Assembly (NCBI RefSeq): GCF_900095865.1
Contig: NZ_FMIZ01000006.1
Coordinates: 496,001-560,000, forward strand
Length of the DNA stretch: 64,000 nucleotides
Source of the DNA: Massilioclostridium coli
Lineage (GTDB): Bacteria; Bacillota; Clostridia; Oscillospirales; Ruminococcaceae
Direction of reading: 5' to 3'
Of the stretch, positions 10,801 to 19,137 are shown one piece after another; the stretch's first letter is position 1, and every line of letters begins with the position of its first letter. Both the position numbers and the translations under genes were made by a program. The notes under the pieces were generated by a model. It was not told where the DNA came from and did not search any database. It saw only the letters and a program-made list of their open reading frames with translations.

Positions 10801-11278
10801 GTTCCTGTTGCTGTTGGTCATCATTTGGATCAATGCTGTTAATAACTGGTGGCCAATGTGCTGTAATGGTAACATCCACACGGAAGCCGCCCTCAATTTG
10901 ATTGGCAGCATAAACTGCTTGGGAAAGCACTTCAGCCCATGCGTCGGAACCCCATCCGATTTCTGCGGCTGTGTCGTTGTCATAACTGTTGGAGTCAGCC
11001 AGCATGGTAATTTCCACACCACCAAATCCACCATCAGCTAGTTGGCGGATCAAATCTCCTACCATGTTCTTATAATCCGAATCTGGCAAACCCGCACCGG
11101 CATCCGGGAACCAAAAACGCGCCATTGGTTTTGCTTCTGAAGATGGGTCTTTAAACGAATCCACAACCGTTGCGGTTACACTGTCATCTGTAGCGAAAAC
11201 CGGAAGGTTTGCCCCTACTACAGAACCAGCCAATGCCGCCGCCAAAAGGGCGGAAAGCACTCTTGTACGTTTTTTCAT
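7025..11278 (-). CDS. GH106-type alpha-L-rhamnosidase with triple-FIVAR wall anchor
   Basis: This 1417-residue secreted enzyme starts with a signal peptide (MKKRTRVLSALLAAALAGSV, A-rich to VFA). The GH106 N-terminal core has KPMARFWFPD and GGFGGVEITMLAD, then AHWPPVINSIDPNDD. GGSIFEDSIE near residue 474 and LSMEA near 598 are conserved in all four local GH106 proteins and probably hold the two catalytic acids (inference). A Gly-rich insertion GGGFPGGPGSGSG sits in the C-terminal sandwich. Three FIVAR modules (from about 1160), AAKTGD, a hydrophobic helix and RKKK end it. It is divergent from the AraC gene at 11573, which probably controls it. The RBS GGAGGAG lies just before the ATG. Confidence 0.88.
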   Translation of the reverse strand: MKKRTRVLSALLAAALAGSVVGANLPVFATDDSVTATVVDSFKDPSSEAKPMARFWFPDAGAGLPDSDYKNMVGDLIRQLADGGFGGVEITMLADSNSYDNDTAAEIGWGSDAWAEVLSQAVYAANQIEGGFRVDVTITAHWPPVINSIDPNDDQQQQELTYVVQKLTNADLSDTTIDLDLPEMKTQDFSNTQNLIATFLFQDKIVSSAIAKVASVDENGNPVIDYDSLTELNTSVKPDAGYAVGIPEQGVSALKQDKSGAMVAVTPGENGYMLLDEQTVIWKTGENKGKIIEGAIVEIENAGMPWASTKVTLNGEDITSQATIFDKGTLVQYDEATDTYSNEGLVAVVNNDTFGDRERMADWQDIYQVNESDLSAEAVEAIQNSSDDTIQAGDYVLVNTYRRGTGQIMSGGQTITMPNRTYAVDYFNEEGIQEVIDYWNENMLPHVSPDCGGKSLAELMKINGGSIFEDSIEIHRTGSIWTANMLEDFEASQGYDVGKYAGVIAGVSTNKADEAERVTEDYNLVLGELYSSDHADKIMEWTKSFGYTYRAQAYTLSGLDVAGAANAIDIPEGDNSTAGDGIRNLASAANVGDKEFLSMEALTSASDHPVWYEALREINMNLSDGINRIILHGIPFTKSYTDVNNEWPGWTFMSYGCWAPRQPFWEDMDLMSNYFARIQSVTQEGTVKIPVAIMNDKTKSFQCLNGTMFPTLLNNGYTYNILSEAVLEDEGAIAENGVLCPDTAGYQVLVLKEVNSMSCETLEKIIGFANAGVKIVSYNSNPTSVYGTEKADNSDAKLQELYAKLQTNANFKAVTTEEELLAYLDSCDIETGASYDQEGLEVTHVKDSADDTNYYFFFNEHNIGEDPSGGMGIGSDFSKADYQPIETTVTLEGEGTPYMLDPISGEITPISDYSVTEDRKIEMTLSLEALNTTILAVTSNTEDFPDPSTAPAEKTYTDSIDLSNEKWNLDIQSWGPDASVNDYDPSQSTKTEITAGEINLDLWKNLTINEEELAKAGVESSGQLSGIGTYSIDVTMPDDWDTDNMGAEFTFEHKGLVQSGGGFPGGPGSGSGETKEIMETNQDMITAVTVTNENGTFTIRDINPLNEFVDLGKVLTAGKNTISVKLTTTLENREDGKATANYGLTKAGLNLYEQKSTVDKGILNSVIEYADAAKASGEYDNAIGSVQKSFDEALTNAKAVAENDAATQEEVDAAWKTLLNEIHKLGFVAGDKTELASLIAAAEGIDLSKYVEAGQAEFTAALEAAKGVFEDGDAMQAEINEVADKLLNAMLNLRYKADKSILEEVVAKANQIDANAYTAESYAVLEATLKDADAVLANENATQEEVDVAVENVQSAMDGLVAVEGTETSSDNNATQTGQESTTTKANAAKTGDFTPIAGMAVLAVAGAAVLITRKKK

Positions 11279-11435
11279 AGTTCATTCTCCTCCTTAAGAA
11301 CGTCAATTTTACCTATAAAATAATCCATTAAAACGTTATGCTATCTTTTTATCAAAAAACAGCATGATTCATAATATTTTATAGGCAGTTTGTATAAATA
11401 ACAGAAGTTATTTTAACGCTTACTCCAATAAAAAA

Positions 11436-11474
11436 CAACGGTCTCCCATGACCTTACAACGGTTTTTTATGACT
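11436..11474 (+). promoter_or_regulatory. Direct repeat, probable AraC-family operator
   Basis: CAACGGTCTCCCATGACC (11436) and CAACGGTTTTTTATGACT (11457) are direct repeats, 21 bases apart start to start (two helical turns). Both carry CAACGGT and ATGAC at the same distance. That is the geometry of AraC-type half-sites. They lie between the divergent GH106 gene and the AraC gene, about 30 bases upstream of the latter's -35 box. Confidence 0.6.
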
Positions 11475-11503
11475 GTTCTTTCTTTTAAAAGAAAAATATT
11501 CCC

Positions 11504-11532
11504 TTGATTTTTCTCCTTATATCAGGTAGTAT
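11504..11532 (+). promoter_or_regulatory. Sigma-A-type promoter of the AraC gene
   Basis: TTGATT, 17-base spacer, TAGTAT, about 40 bases before the probable start codon. Confidence 0.5.
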
Positions 11533-11572
11533 GAAAGAAAAAGATCATTGATTGAATGAAAGGATAAAGAAG

Positions 11573-12562
11573 ATGGCAACTCTGGATTACTATACTATTC
11601 GGGAACACATTCCTGCCCCCATTGTTCTACCTAACACAGAACCATTGCATTCCATTATGCAGCAGATTGAAAAAACAGGGGAGTTCCGCATTTTACAAAG
11701 CAGTTTGATGGAACATGGCTGGGCAGTTGATATAAATCTTCATGATCCTGTCACTCCAGGACCTCATATTAAATATCCCCATTATCACGATTTTTTTGAA
11801 CTAATCTATGTTTATAAAGGAGAAATGCACACCATTGTAAACCAAAAAGAAGATATTTTACTAAATCCAAAACAGCTGCTTTTGATGAATCCCGATACCC
11901 GCCATGTCTTGAATTGCAACGATTCCAACGCCGTTATCTACAATATTATGATCCAACGGGATTTTGTAGAAAAACAGCTTTTAAATATTATTGATAAGGA
12001 TTATACGATTTTCCATTTTTTCTTTCATTCTACCTATCATGATGAAATGATTAAAAATTACCTGGTGTTTCCCATTGATCCTGAAATGGAACAGTATATT
12101 CACGCCTTAATCCTAGAACATTTTGACTGGAAGCCATTCTATAAACAGATGGTGATAGCAAATTTAATCTTAGTATTAGGGCAGATTGCCAGGATACACA
12201 AAAACCAGGTAGCGGAGCAAAATCATCAGTTAATACAATCGGGAAAGCTACCGGAAATTTTACAGTATATCCAATTGAATTACGCTACCGTAAATTTAGC
12301 TTCAATGGCGAAGCAATTCCATTATTCTGAGGCCCATCTATCCCGCATGATTAAAAAACAGACTGGAAAAACTTTTTCCGAGATTTTATCCGATATACGG
12401 TTTCAGATTGCGGAAAATTATCTTTGCCAATCAGATTTAGGCGTAGAAACCATTGCGGAAATGGTAGGATATCAAAACGTGAGCAATTTTTTTCGCAACT
12501 TCAAACAAAAATACCATTGTTCCCCAAAAGAATATCGAAGCCAGCATAGAGCTTCCCGATAA
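11573..12562 (+). CDS. AraC-family transcriptional regulator with cupin sensor domain
   Basis: The 329-residue protein has an N-terminal cupin-like sugar-sensing region (PHYHDFFELIYVYKGEM, MNPDTRHVL) and a C-terminal double HTH (LASMAKQFHYSEAHLSRMI ... VETIAEMVGYQNVSNFFRNF, SPKEYR). I chose ATG 11573 because AAAGGA lies 8 bases upstream; an upstream TTG in frame has no better signal. It sits between two GH106 genes, one divergent and one downstream, and probably activates both in response to a rhamnose-containing sugar. A direct-repeat operator candidate lies upstream. The ligand is inferred only. Confidence 0.88.
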   Translation: MATLDYYTIREHIPAPIVLPNTEPLHSIMQQIEKTGEFRILQSSLMEHGWAVDINLHDPVTPGPHIKYPHYHDFFELIYVYKGEMHTIVNQKEDILLNPKQLLLMNPDTRHVLNCNDSNAVIYNIMIQRDFVEKQLLNIIDKDYTIFHFFFHSTYHDEMIKNYLVFPIDPEMEQYIHALILEHFDWKPFYKQMVIANLILVLGQIARIHKNQVAEQNHQLIQSGKLPEILQYIQLNYATVNLASMAKQFHYSEAHLSRMIKKQTGKTFSEILSDIRFQIAENYLCQSDLGVETIAEMVGYQNVSNFFRNFKQKYHCSPKEYRSQHRASR

Positions 12563-12563
12563 A

Positions 12564-12604
12564 AACAGCAAGGAAATCCACTTGGATTTCCTTGCTGTTT
12601 TTAT
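12564..12604 (+). terminator. Terminator of the AraC gene
   Basis: ACAGCAAGGAAATCCA pairs with TGGATTTCCTTGCTGT, followed by TTTTTATTG. It separates the regulator from the downstream GH106 gene, which therefore needs its own promoter in 12605-12790. Confidence 0.85.
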
Positions 12605-12791
12605 TGTTCCTATTTGTTCGTTGTATATATTGCACAAAATAAATCGGTATTTTTTTGCTTCACGCAAATAGATGTCAAGTTTCGCAAGCCTTATCATCAT
12701 CTAAAGTCATTGTTGTACAGGATATAAGGTGATAAAATGATAGCAACATAAACCATTTCACACAAGATAATGTTTTATTAGGGAGGAAAAA

Positions 12792-15700
12792 ATGAAACGA
12801 ACAAAATTATTGGCAGCCGTCTTGGCAACCGCTATGGTAGTAACCAGTGTTACCACTGCTTTGCCAGCAGGCGCTACTGACCAAACAGCATCCGGTTCTG
12901 TTATTTCCGCATTTCAGAACCCAAGTTATACACAAAAACCAATGGCTAGAATGTGGTTCCCAGATGGTGGTGCTGGTATTGATGAATATGACACTGTGGA
13001 AAAACAGATTATGGAATTGGCAGAAGCCGGTTTTGGTGGCGTAGAAGTTACCATGCTGTCAAGCTCTAGCAATATTGCTAGTGAAGATGCAAAAGTAGTA
13101 GGCTGGGGTACTGAAGCATGGAATAATACTTTAAAAAAGGTATTAAAAGCCGCTAAAAAAGTAGAGGGTGGATTTATTGTAGATATTACGATTACTGCAC
13201 ATTGGCCAACAACCATTAATAATATTGACCCTAATGATGATGCCGCTTCTCAAGAAATTACAAGTACAGTTACAAAAGTAACCGCTGATGATTTACAATC
13301 CAATTCTTACAAACTAGCTTTACCGGAACAAAAAACACAGGATAGAGTAGAAGCGCTAAAACCAGGAGTATTTCTCTTTACAGATACTTTAGTATCCTCT
13401 TCTTTGGTAAAAGTAGATTCTGTAAAAAAGGATGGAACCATTATTTATGATTTAAACTCTATTATTGATTTGAATACCTCTACTACCGGAGAAGGATATG
13501 CTGCTGGTATACCAGATGAAGCAACTTTCAATACATATCAGAAAGATGGCCGTATTGCTGAAAATATGAATTATCAGACTAATGTAGTTGGTATATTTGG
13601 AGAAGTACCAGCAGCTGACGCGGATTTTTCTCAAAGCTTTAACAAAAAAATTGATGAAAATGGAAACCGCAAACGAATGGCTGACTGGCAGAACTATTAC
13701 CAAGCTGATTTAAGTGCCACAAATATTTCTGGTTATACTTCCAGTGAAGGAGACGCTATCCAAGCCGGCGATTATGTTGTTGTTACTACCTACCGCCGTG
13801 GTACAGGACAAATTATGTCTGATGCTCCATTTGGTGGAATCAGTGATGCAATGTACGCAAGATCTTATGTTACAAACTATTTTAATCGCGATGGTGTTGA
13901 TGCGATCTTTGATTATTGGAATAAAAGTATCTTAAATGATGAAGAACTAGTCTCTTTATTAAAAGAAAATGGTTCCAGTATTTTTGAAGATTCTATTGAA
14001 GCCAGTCATACCGGTGCTTTTTGGTCTTATAATCTAATGGAGGAATTGGAGCAGGAAAATTACCAATATACCGATGAATTTCCAATTGTTATGGCGTTGG
14101 GAACAAGCAGTTTTAATGATACTGCTTTAAGCGAAAAAATCTCACAGGATTATAACAACCTATTGGGTGAATTATATGAAACTGTCCATGCCGCTCCAAT
14201 TAGCGAATGGGCCTCTACTTTTAACTACACCTATCGCGCGCAGCCATACTCCTTGCCGGGTTTAGATATTGCTGGTGCTTCCGCAACACTGGATATCCCA
14301 GAAGGGGATAATGGAACCAAAGGTGATGGTTTAAGGAACTTATCCGCAGCAGTAAATCTGGCTGACAAAACCTATTTGTCCATGGAAGCTGTTACTGGAT
14401 TTGGTAATCTACAAATTAATTGGGCAGACGTTGCGACAGAAGTAACCCAAAACTTCTTGGGTGGGGTGAATCACTTGATTCTTCATGGAACACCTTATTC
14501 CAAATCCTATAATGGCTACAATGCAAGCTGGCCAGGCTGGATGGCGTTTGGTAACAATTTCTGTGGTTCTTATTCTTACCGCCAACCTTATTGGGAGGAT
14601 ATGGATACCTTAGCAAACTATATGGCACTCAACCAAGCAATCCTGCAAACAGGCGAAGCAAAAGTAGATTTAGCTATTCTAAATGATAAGCTGACAACCT
14701 TCTCTAATGTACACGGAAACAATTTCCAAGAATTATTGGACAACGGCTACTCTTACAATATTATGAGTGAAGCTCTGTTGGATTTGGACAACGCAACTGT
14801 AAAAGATGGCGTTATATACCCAGAAGGTCCAGGATACAAAGCACTGGTCTTAAACGAAGTTTCTACCATTTCCACCGATGCGATGCAAACCATCCTGGAA
14901 TACGCACAAGCTGGTTTACCAATCATCCTCTATAATTCCCAGCCAACCCAAGTATATGGAACCGGTACTGCTACTAATAATGATAAGGCAATGCTCGCAT
15001 TATTTGACCAGTTAAAAACCTATAACAATGTAAAAATCGCTTCTACTGAAGCAGAAATTTTAAGCATATTAGAGGAAATGTCCGTTTCTTCTTATGCTTC
15101 TTATACTGAATCTCAGTTGGAAACCTCCCATTATGTGGATGCTACAGATGCAAGCAACTACTATTTCCTTTACAATAATCCAGTACAGCAAAACTCCGGT
15201 ATGATTGATGATGGTGAAAATGAAAAATATAAATCCGGCAAAAAAGTGGATACAGATGTTACTTTAACCGGAGATGGTATCCCATATATGTTGGATGCTT
15301 GGACAGGAGAAATCACTCCAATAGCGGATTATACCGTAAATGGGGATGGAACCATCACAACCCACATCAACTTATCCGGCGGCGAATCCACCTGGATTGC
15401 GATTACAAATGATACAACAAACTTCCCTGAAGTGCAGGATGTTCATGCGGTTTCTAAAACTGGCGGTACGGTACAATATAATAAAGATGGAGAGATCACC
15501 CTGCGTTCCAACGAAACTGGAACCTATGAAACTACCCTATCAGATGGATCCACAAAATCTACAACCATCAATAACCATTTTGAAGATATCGATTTAAGCG
15601 GCGAAGGATGGAGCCTAGAACTACAAAGTTGGGGTCCAGACAAGTCTACTGATAATATACAGGATGAAATGATTCCAGGTGTAGAACCAACCTATCCATT

Positions 15701-16994
15701 GTATAAAGACCCAAGCAAATCCGTTGTTACCACAGTAAACTTTGATAATGTTGCTTTGGGTGATTGGAAAGACCTTCCTGCGACTAAAGAACAATTACAA
15801 CAATTAGGTGTAGCTTCTATGCAAAATGTGATTGGTATTGGATATTACACCAAAAAATTTAACTTACCAGAAAACTGGACCAGCGAAAATGGCGCAACCA
15901 TGAAGTTTGCATATAACCATGACCAGGTAACAGAAATCTCTATTAATGGTATGACAATCCCAGACATTGATAACATCACCGATACTGTCGATTTAGGCGG
16001 CTATCTAAAAGCCGGTGAAAACGAAATTACTATTAAATTGGCGACTTCCATGTTTAACCGTGCAGTGGTAGAAAATATGGCGTATACACCAGAAGGTGGC
16101 ATGCCTCAAATGAATGGTACTGATCCAATTTCTTTGGGATTGACCTCGGTTATATTAAGCCCATATACAGAGGTTGTCATTTCTGCGACACCACAGGAAA
16201 CAGCAGATAAAGGCATCTTAAATTCTATTATCGAATACGCAGATGCAGCAAAAGCAAGTGGTGAATATGATAATGCCATCGAAAGTGTACAAAAATCCTT
16301 TGATGAAGCATTGACAAATGCAAAATCAGTAGCAGAAAATGGTGCGGCAACTCAAGAAGAAGTGGATGCAGCATGGAAAACCTTGCTAAACGAAATCCAT
16401 AAGTTGGGATTTGTAGCAGGCGATAAAACAGAATTAGCAAGCTTAATTGCAGCAGCAGAAGAAATCGACCTGAGTAAGTATGTAGAAGCAGGTCAAGCGG
16501 AATTTACCACAGCATTGGAAGCAGCTCAGAGCGTATACAAAGACGGAGACGCAATGCAGGCAGAAATTAACGAAGTAGCGGATAAGCTGTTAAACGCAAT
16601 GTTGAACCTGAGATACAAAGCAGATAAATCTATCCTGGAAGAAGTAGTAGCAAAAGCAAATCAGATAGATGCGAATGTATACACAGCAGAAAGCTACGCA
16701 GTACTGGAAGCGGCATTAAAAGATGCGAATGCAGTATTAGCAAATGAAAACGCAACCCAGGAAGAAGTAGACGTAGCAGTACAATCTGTGCAGGCTGCAA
16801 TGGATAGTTTAGTAGCAGTAGAAGGAACAGAAACTGAAACACCAACTACCAACAACAATGCTACCCAAACGGGACAGGAAAGCACAACAACCAAAGCGAA
16901 TGCAGCAAAAACAGGGGACAATGCCCCAATCGTAGGTATGGCAGTATTGGCAGTAGCAGGTGCAGCAATCCTGATTACCCGTAAGAAAAAATAG
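12792..16994 (+). CDS. GH106-type alpha-L-rhamnosidase with triple-FIVAR wall anchor
   Basis: The protein has 1400 residues with a signal peptide ending near LPAGATD. The GH106 core has KPMARMWFPDGGAG, GFGGVEVTML and AHWPTTINNIDPNDD. FEDSIEASHTG lies near residue 397 and LSMEAVTGFG near 528; these are the likely catalytic regions by analogy with its paralogues. A C-terminal sandwich (about 930-1130, with ELQSWGPDKS and IGIGYYTKKF) leads to three FIVAR modules and AAKTGD + helix + RKKK. RBS GGGAGG lies 6 bases before the ATG. It is the intact close paralogue that reveals the frameshift in the gene at 3004-6506. The role is extracellular release of rhamnose from glycans, on family grounds. Confidence 0.9.
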   Translation: MKRTKLLAAVLATAMVVTSVTTALPAGATDQTASGSVISAFQNPSYTQKPMARMWFPDGGAGIDEYDTVEKQIMELAEAGFGGVEVTMLSSSSNIASEDAKVVGWGTEAWNNTLKKVLKAAKKVEGGFIVDITITAHWPTTINNIDPNDDAASQEITSTVTKVTADDLQSNSYKLALPEQKTQDRVEALKPGVFLFTDTLVSSSLVKVDSVKKDGTIIYDLNSIIDLNTSTTGEGYAAGIPDEATFNTYQKDGRIAENMNYQTNVVGIFGEVPAADADFSQSFNKKIDENGNRKRMADWQNYYQADLSATNISGYTSSEGDAIQAGDYVVVTTYRRGTGQIMSDAPFGGISDAMYARSYVTNYFNRDGVDAIFDYWNKSILNDEELVSLLKENGSSIFEDSIEASHTGAFWSYNLMEELEQENYQYTDEFPIVMALGTSSFNDTALSEKISQDYNNLLGELYETVHAAPISEWASTFNYTYRAQPYSLPGLDIAGASATLDIPEGDNGTKGDGLRNLSAAVNLADKTYLSMEAVTGFGNLQINWADVATEVTQNFLGGVNHLILHGTPYSKSYNGYNASWPGWMAFGNNFCGSYSYRQPYWEDMDTLANYMALNQAILQTGEAKVDLAILNDKLTTFSNVHGNNFQELLDNGYSYNIMSEALLDLDNATVKDGVIYPEGPGYKALVLNEVSTISTDAMQTILEYAQAGLPIILYNSQPTQVYGTGTATNNDKAMLALFDQLKTYNNVKIASTEAEILSILEEMSVSSYASYTESQLETSHYVDATDASNYYFLYNNPVQQNSGMIDDGENEKYKSGKKVDTDVTLTGDGIPYMLDAWTGEITPIADYTVNGDGTITTHINLSGGESTWIAITNDTTNFPEVQDVHAVSKTGGTVQYNKDGEITLRSNETGTYETTLSDGSTKSTTINNHFEDIDLSGEGWSLELQSWGPDKSTDNIQDEMIPGVEPTYPLYKDPSKSVVTTVNFDNVALGDWKDLPATKEQLQQLGVASMQNVIGIGYYTKKFNLPENWTSENGATMKFAYNHDQVTEISINGMTIPDIDNITDTVDLGGYLKAGENEITIKLATSMFNRAVVENMAYTPEGGMPQMNGTDPISLGLTSVILSPYTEVVISATPQETADKGILNSIIEYADAAKASGEYDNAIESVQKSFDEALTNAKSVAENGAATQEEVDAAWKTLLNEIHKLGFVAGDKTELASLIAAAEEIDLSKYVEAGQAEFTTALEAAQSVYKDGDAMQAEINEVADKLLNAMLNLRYKADKSILEEVVAKANQIDANVYTAESYAVLEAALKDANAVLANENATQEEVDVAVQSVQAAMDSLVAVEGTETETPTTNNNATQTGQESTTTKANAAKTGDNAPIVGMAVLAVAGAAILITRKKK
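16198..16994 (+). repeat. Triple-FIVAR plus wall-anchor cassette, copy 3
   Basis: It is nearly identical to 1255-2047. The block beginning ACAGCAGATAAAGGCATCTT is common to both, and long stretches match exactly on third positions too, which points to recent duplication or gene conversion. Confidence 0.9.
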
Positions 16995-17006
16995 TTATAA
17001 TAATAA

Positions 17007-17041
17007 AACTGAAAGCCTTATTAAGGCTTTCAGTTTTGTTT
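17007..17041 (+). terminator. Terminator of the GH106 gene at 12792
   Basis: AAAACTGAAAGCCTTA pairs with TAAGGCTTTCAGTTTT, just after the stop. Confidence 0.85.
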
Positions 17042-17394
17042 CTATGTTTGTAAAATTTCCAATATAATGTTATTCAATAGCATTTCTTTTAAACATTCAA
17101 CAAATTAAAAGTTGAAAAAATAAAAGAAATAAATATATTATTGTTAAAAAATGAATCTAAGTACAATAATTTAGGCAGTGTTAAAAAAATACTTAACAAA
17201 CAATTCCTATTATTTAAATGTTAAATTATATCAGTACAAGTCAAATATTTTCATATTACATGTAATATGAAGAGTTTATATCGCCTATACGGATACTAAC
17301 AATCAATGTATATGGTTTAAAAATTGATTTTTTATCTTATTTCTTAAATAAACCATGCAGTTGAAACAGGAAAATAAAGTTTATACTAATAAAA
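17042..17394. other. AT-rich intergenic stretch, no gene seen
   Basis: The stretch has very high A+T, stops in all frames, and no recognisable RNA or repeat. It separates two convergent terminators. Confidence 0.5.
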
Positions 17395-17428
17395 AAGACC
17401 GTACCTAACCGATACGGTCTTTTATTTT
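17395..17428 (-). terminator. Terminator of the alcohol dehydrogenase gene
   Basis: AAAAGACCGTA pairs with TACGGTCTTTT; the U-tract is on the minus strand side at 17391-17396. Confidence 0.8.
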
Positions 17429-17435
17429 TTGTTTA

Positions 17436-18587
17436 TTATAATGCAGTATGATAATAGCACATATCCAACAGTTCACGGATTTGATGAGTGGTTGGAACAC
17501 GTGGATTAGAAGGAGTACAAGCATCCGCCATTGCATTTTCTGCAATAATATTGCGGAACCCTTTGTAATCATCTTCATTAATATCCTGATCTCTCAAACT
17601 TACTGGAATACCCAAAGCATCAATTAATCCTTCTACTAATTGAATAAAGTTCTTTACACTTTGGCGATTACTTCCTGCACCGACACCCATTAAATGGGCT
17701 AATTTTGCGTATTTTCTCATAGCATAAGAACAATCTTCTTTGGAAATTACACGCATACCAGCATTAAATGCAATAATATACGGTAAAATAATTGCATTGG
17801 CACGGCCATGTGGAACATGGAATTTAGCGCCGATTGCATGGGCGATGGAATGGTTGATTCCCAAATTCGCATTATTAAATGCCATGCCAGCCATACAGGA
17901 AGCATTGTGTAATTTTTCACGCGCATGAATATCATTTCCATTATCATACGCCATTGGCAGATATTTAAAAATAATCTGTACGGCTTTTTCTGCTAATGTA
18001 TCAGAAAAATCAGTTGCACCAGTAGAAACGTAAGCTTCAATCGCATGGGTTAGAACGTCCATACCAGTATCTGCAGTAACAGTCGGTGGAACGCTTAAGG
18101 TCAATTTAGGGTTGAGGATTGCCACATCTGGCAGCATAATATCATCAACCAATGGATATTTTACATTTTTTTCTTTATCAGAAACAACTGCAAATGCGGT
18201 TACTTCAGAACCAGTACCAGATGTAGTAGGAATAGCAACACAGAATGGTTTTGGAACCTGAGCGATTTTCATGTAAAAATAGCTGATTGCTTTTGCAGTA
18301 TCAATCGCAGAACCGCCACCCATCGCCATGATGGAATCTGGTTTTACTTCCATTGCCTGGGCAATACCATCGATGATAACATTCATTGGTGGATCAGCAA
18401 CAACATCGCTGAAAACAGTATATTTTGCTCCCATCTGATCCAGAACATCGGTCAGGTTTTTAATCATGCCAGAAGAAGCTGCAAATGGGTCAGTAATAAT
18501 ATATACATTTTGGATTGGATAGCCCTTTAGATATTCAAACGCATCTACGCCTGAAAAAACTTTTGTTTTTACAGCAAAAGAACTCAT
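17436..18587 (-). CDS. Iron-containing (type III) alcohol dehydrogenase, PduQ/FucO-like
   Basis: The 383-residue protein spans the full family length. The nucleotide loop GGGSAIDTAKA (about 90-100) and PTTSGTGSEVT are present. Likely metal ligands are D177, H181, H246 and H260, in DTGMDVLTHAIEAY and NHSIAHAIGAKFHVPHG. The C-terminal ACTPSNPRVPT resembles 1-propanol/lactaldehyde-type enzymes. The reaction would be NAD(P)H-dependent aldehyde reduction in the cytoplasm. L-rhamnose breakdown yields L-lactaldehyde, so a role next to rhamnosidase genes is attractive but inferred. It has its own RBS (AGGAGAGAAAATT before ATG) and terminator, so it is monocistronic. Ethanol or butanol dehydrogenase remain possible. 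Confidence 0.85.
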   Translation of the reverse strand: MSSFAVKTKVFSGVDAFEYLKGYPIQNVYIITDPFAASSGMIKNLTDVLDQMGAKYTVFSDVVADPPMNVIIDGIAQAMEVKPDSIMAMGGGSAIDTAKAISYFYMKIAQVPKPFCVAIPTTSGTGSEVTAFAVVSDKEKNVKYPLVDDIMLPDVAILNPKLTLSVPPTVTADTGMDVLTHAIEAYVSTGATDFSDTLAEKAVQIIFKYLPMAYDNGNDIHAREKLHNASCMAGMAFNNANLGINHSIAHAIGAKFHVPHGRANAIILPYIIAFNAGMRVISKEDCSYAMRKYAKLAHLMGVGAGSNRQSVKNFIQLVEGLIDALGIPVSLRDQDINEDDYKGFRNIIAENAMADACTPSNPRVPTTHQIRELLDMCYYHTAL

Positions 18588-18770
18588 AATTTTCTCTCCT
18601 TACTATTTAGAAAATTCCGAAAAAGATAAGAATCTAATCTATATTATACTCCATATACAAGCTAATGTCAAAACATTGTCAAAGAAAATTCTATTTTTTG
18701 ATGTAAAAAATTTGTCATAAAAAAAAGGATATTTTTATTTAAAAGATTCAACCCTTATTTCTAAGTTAAT

Positions 18771-19137
18771 TTAATCTGTAAAATCGTTTTTTACCCCGTC
18801 CCGTAGCAGTTCCAGAGCTTTTTTTTCTATCCGGGAAACATAGGAACGTGAAATCTTTAAAAAACTGGCAACTTCCCGTTGTGTCATCGGGCGGTTTCCA
18901 TTAAGGCCATATCGCATACAAATAACCTTTTGTTCCCTAGGAGAAAGTAATTTTCGAACACTTTGATAAAGCTGTTCCGATTGCAGTTTTAAATCTACCA
19001 TATCAGCCATATCGGTTTCATCTGCGATAATATCCAGCAGTGACAGTGCGTTTCCATCCTTATCAGTATCAATCGCATCACTTATGTAAACATCGCCAGC
19101 AGTCTTTTTTAAATTCCGAAAATGCATTAGGATTTCA
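18771..19137 (-). CDS. sigK: Sigma-K, 3' part (split by the skin-like element)
   Basis: Reading on the minus strand from the element edge: (N)EILMHFRNLKKTAGDVY, then DAIDTDKDGNALSLLDI and region 4 with LSPREQKVICMRYGL and TQREVASFLKISRSYVSRIE. These are the end of region 2, the linker and the promoter -35-recognising HTH of the late mother-cell sporulation sigma factor. No start codon or RBS of its own is present; it continues from the 5' part at 28138-28475. Joined, the gene has 705 nt (234 codons plus stop) with the conserved CIENEILM at the joint. Upstream of 19137 the sequence belongs to the recombinase gene in another frame. Confidence 0.92.
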
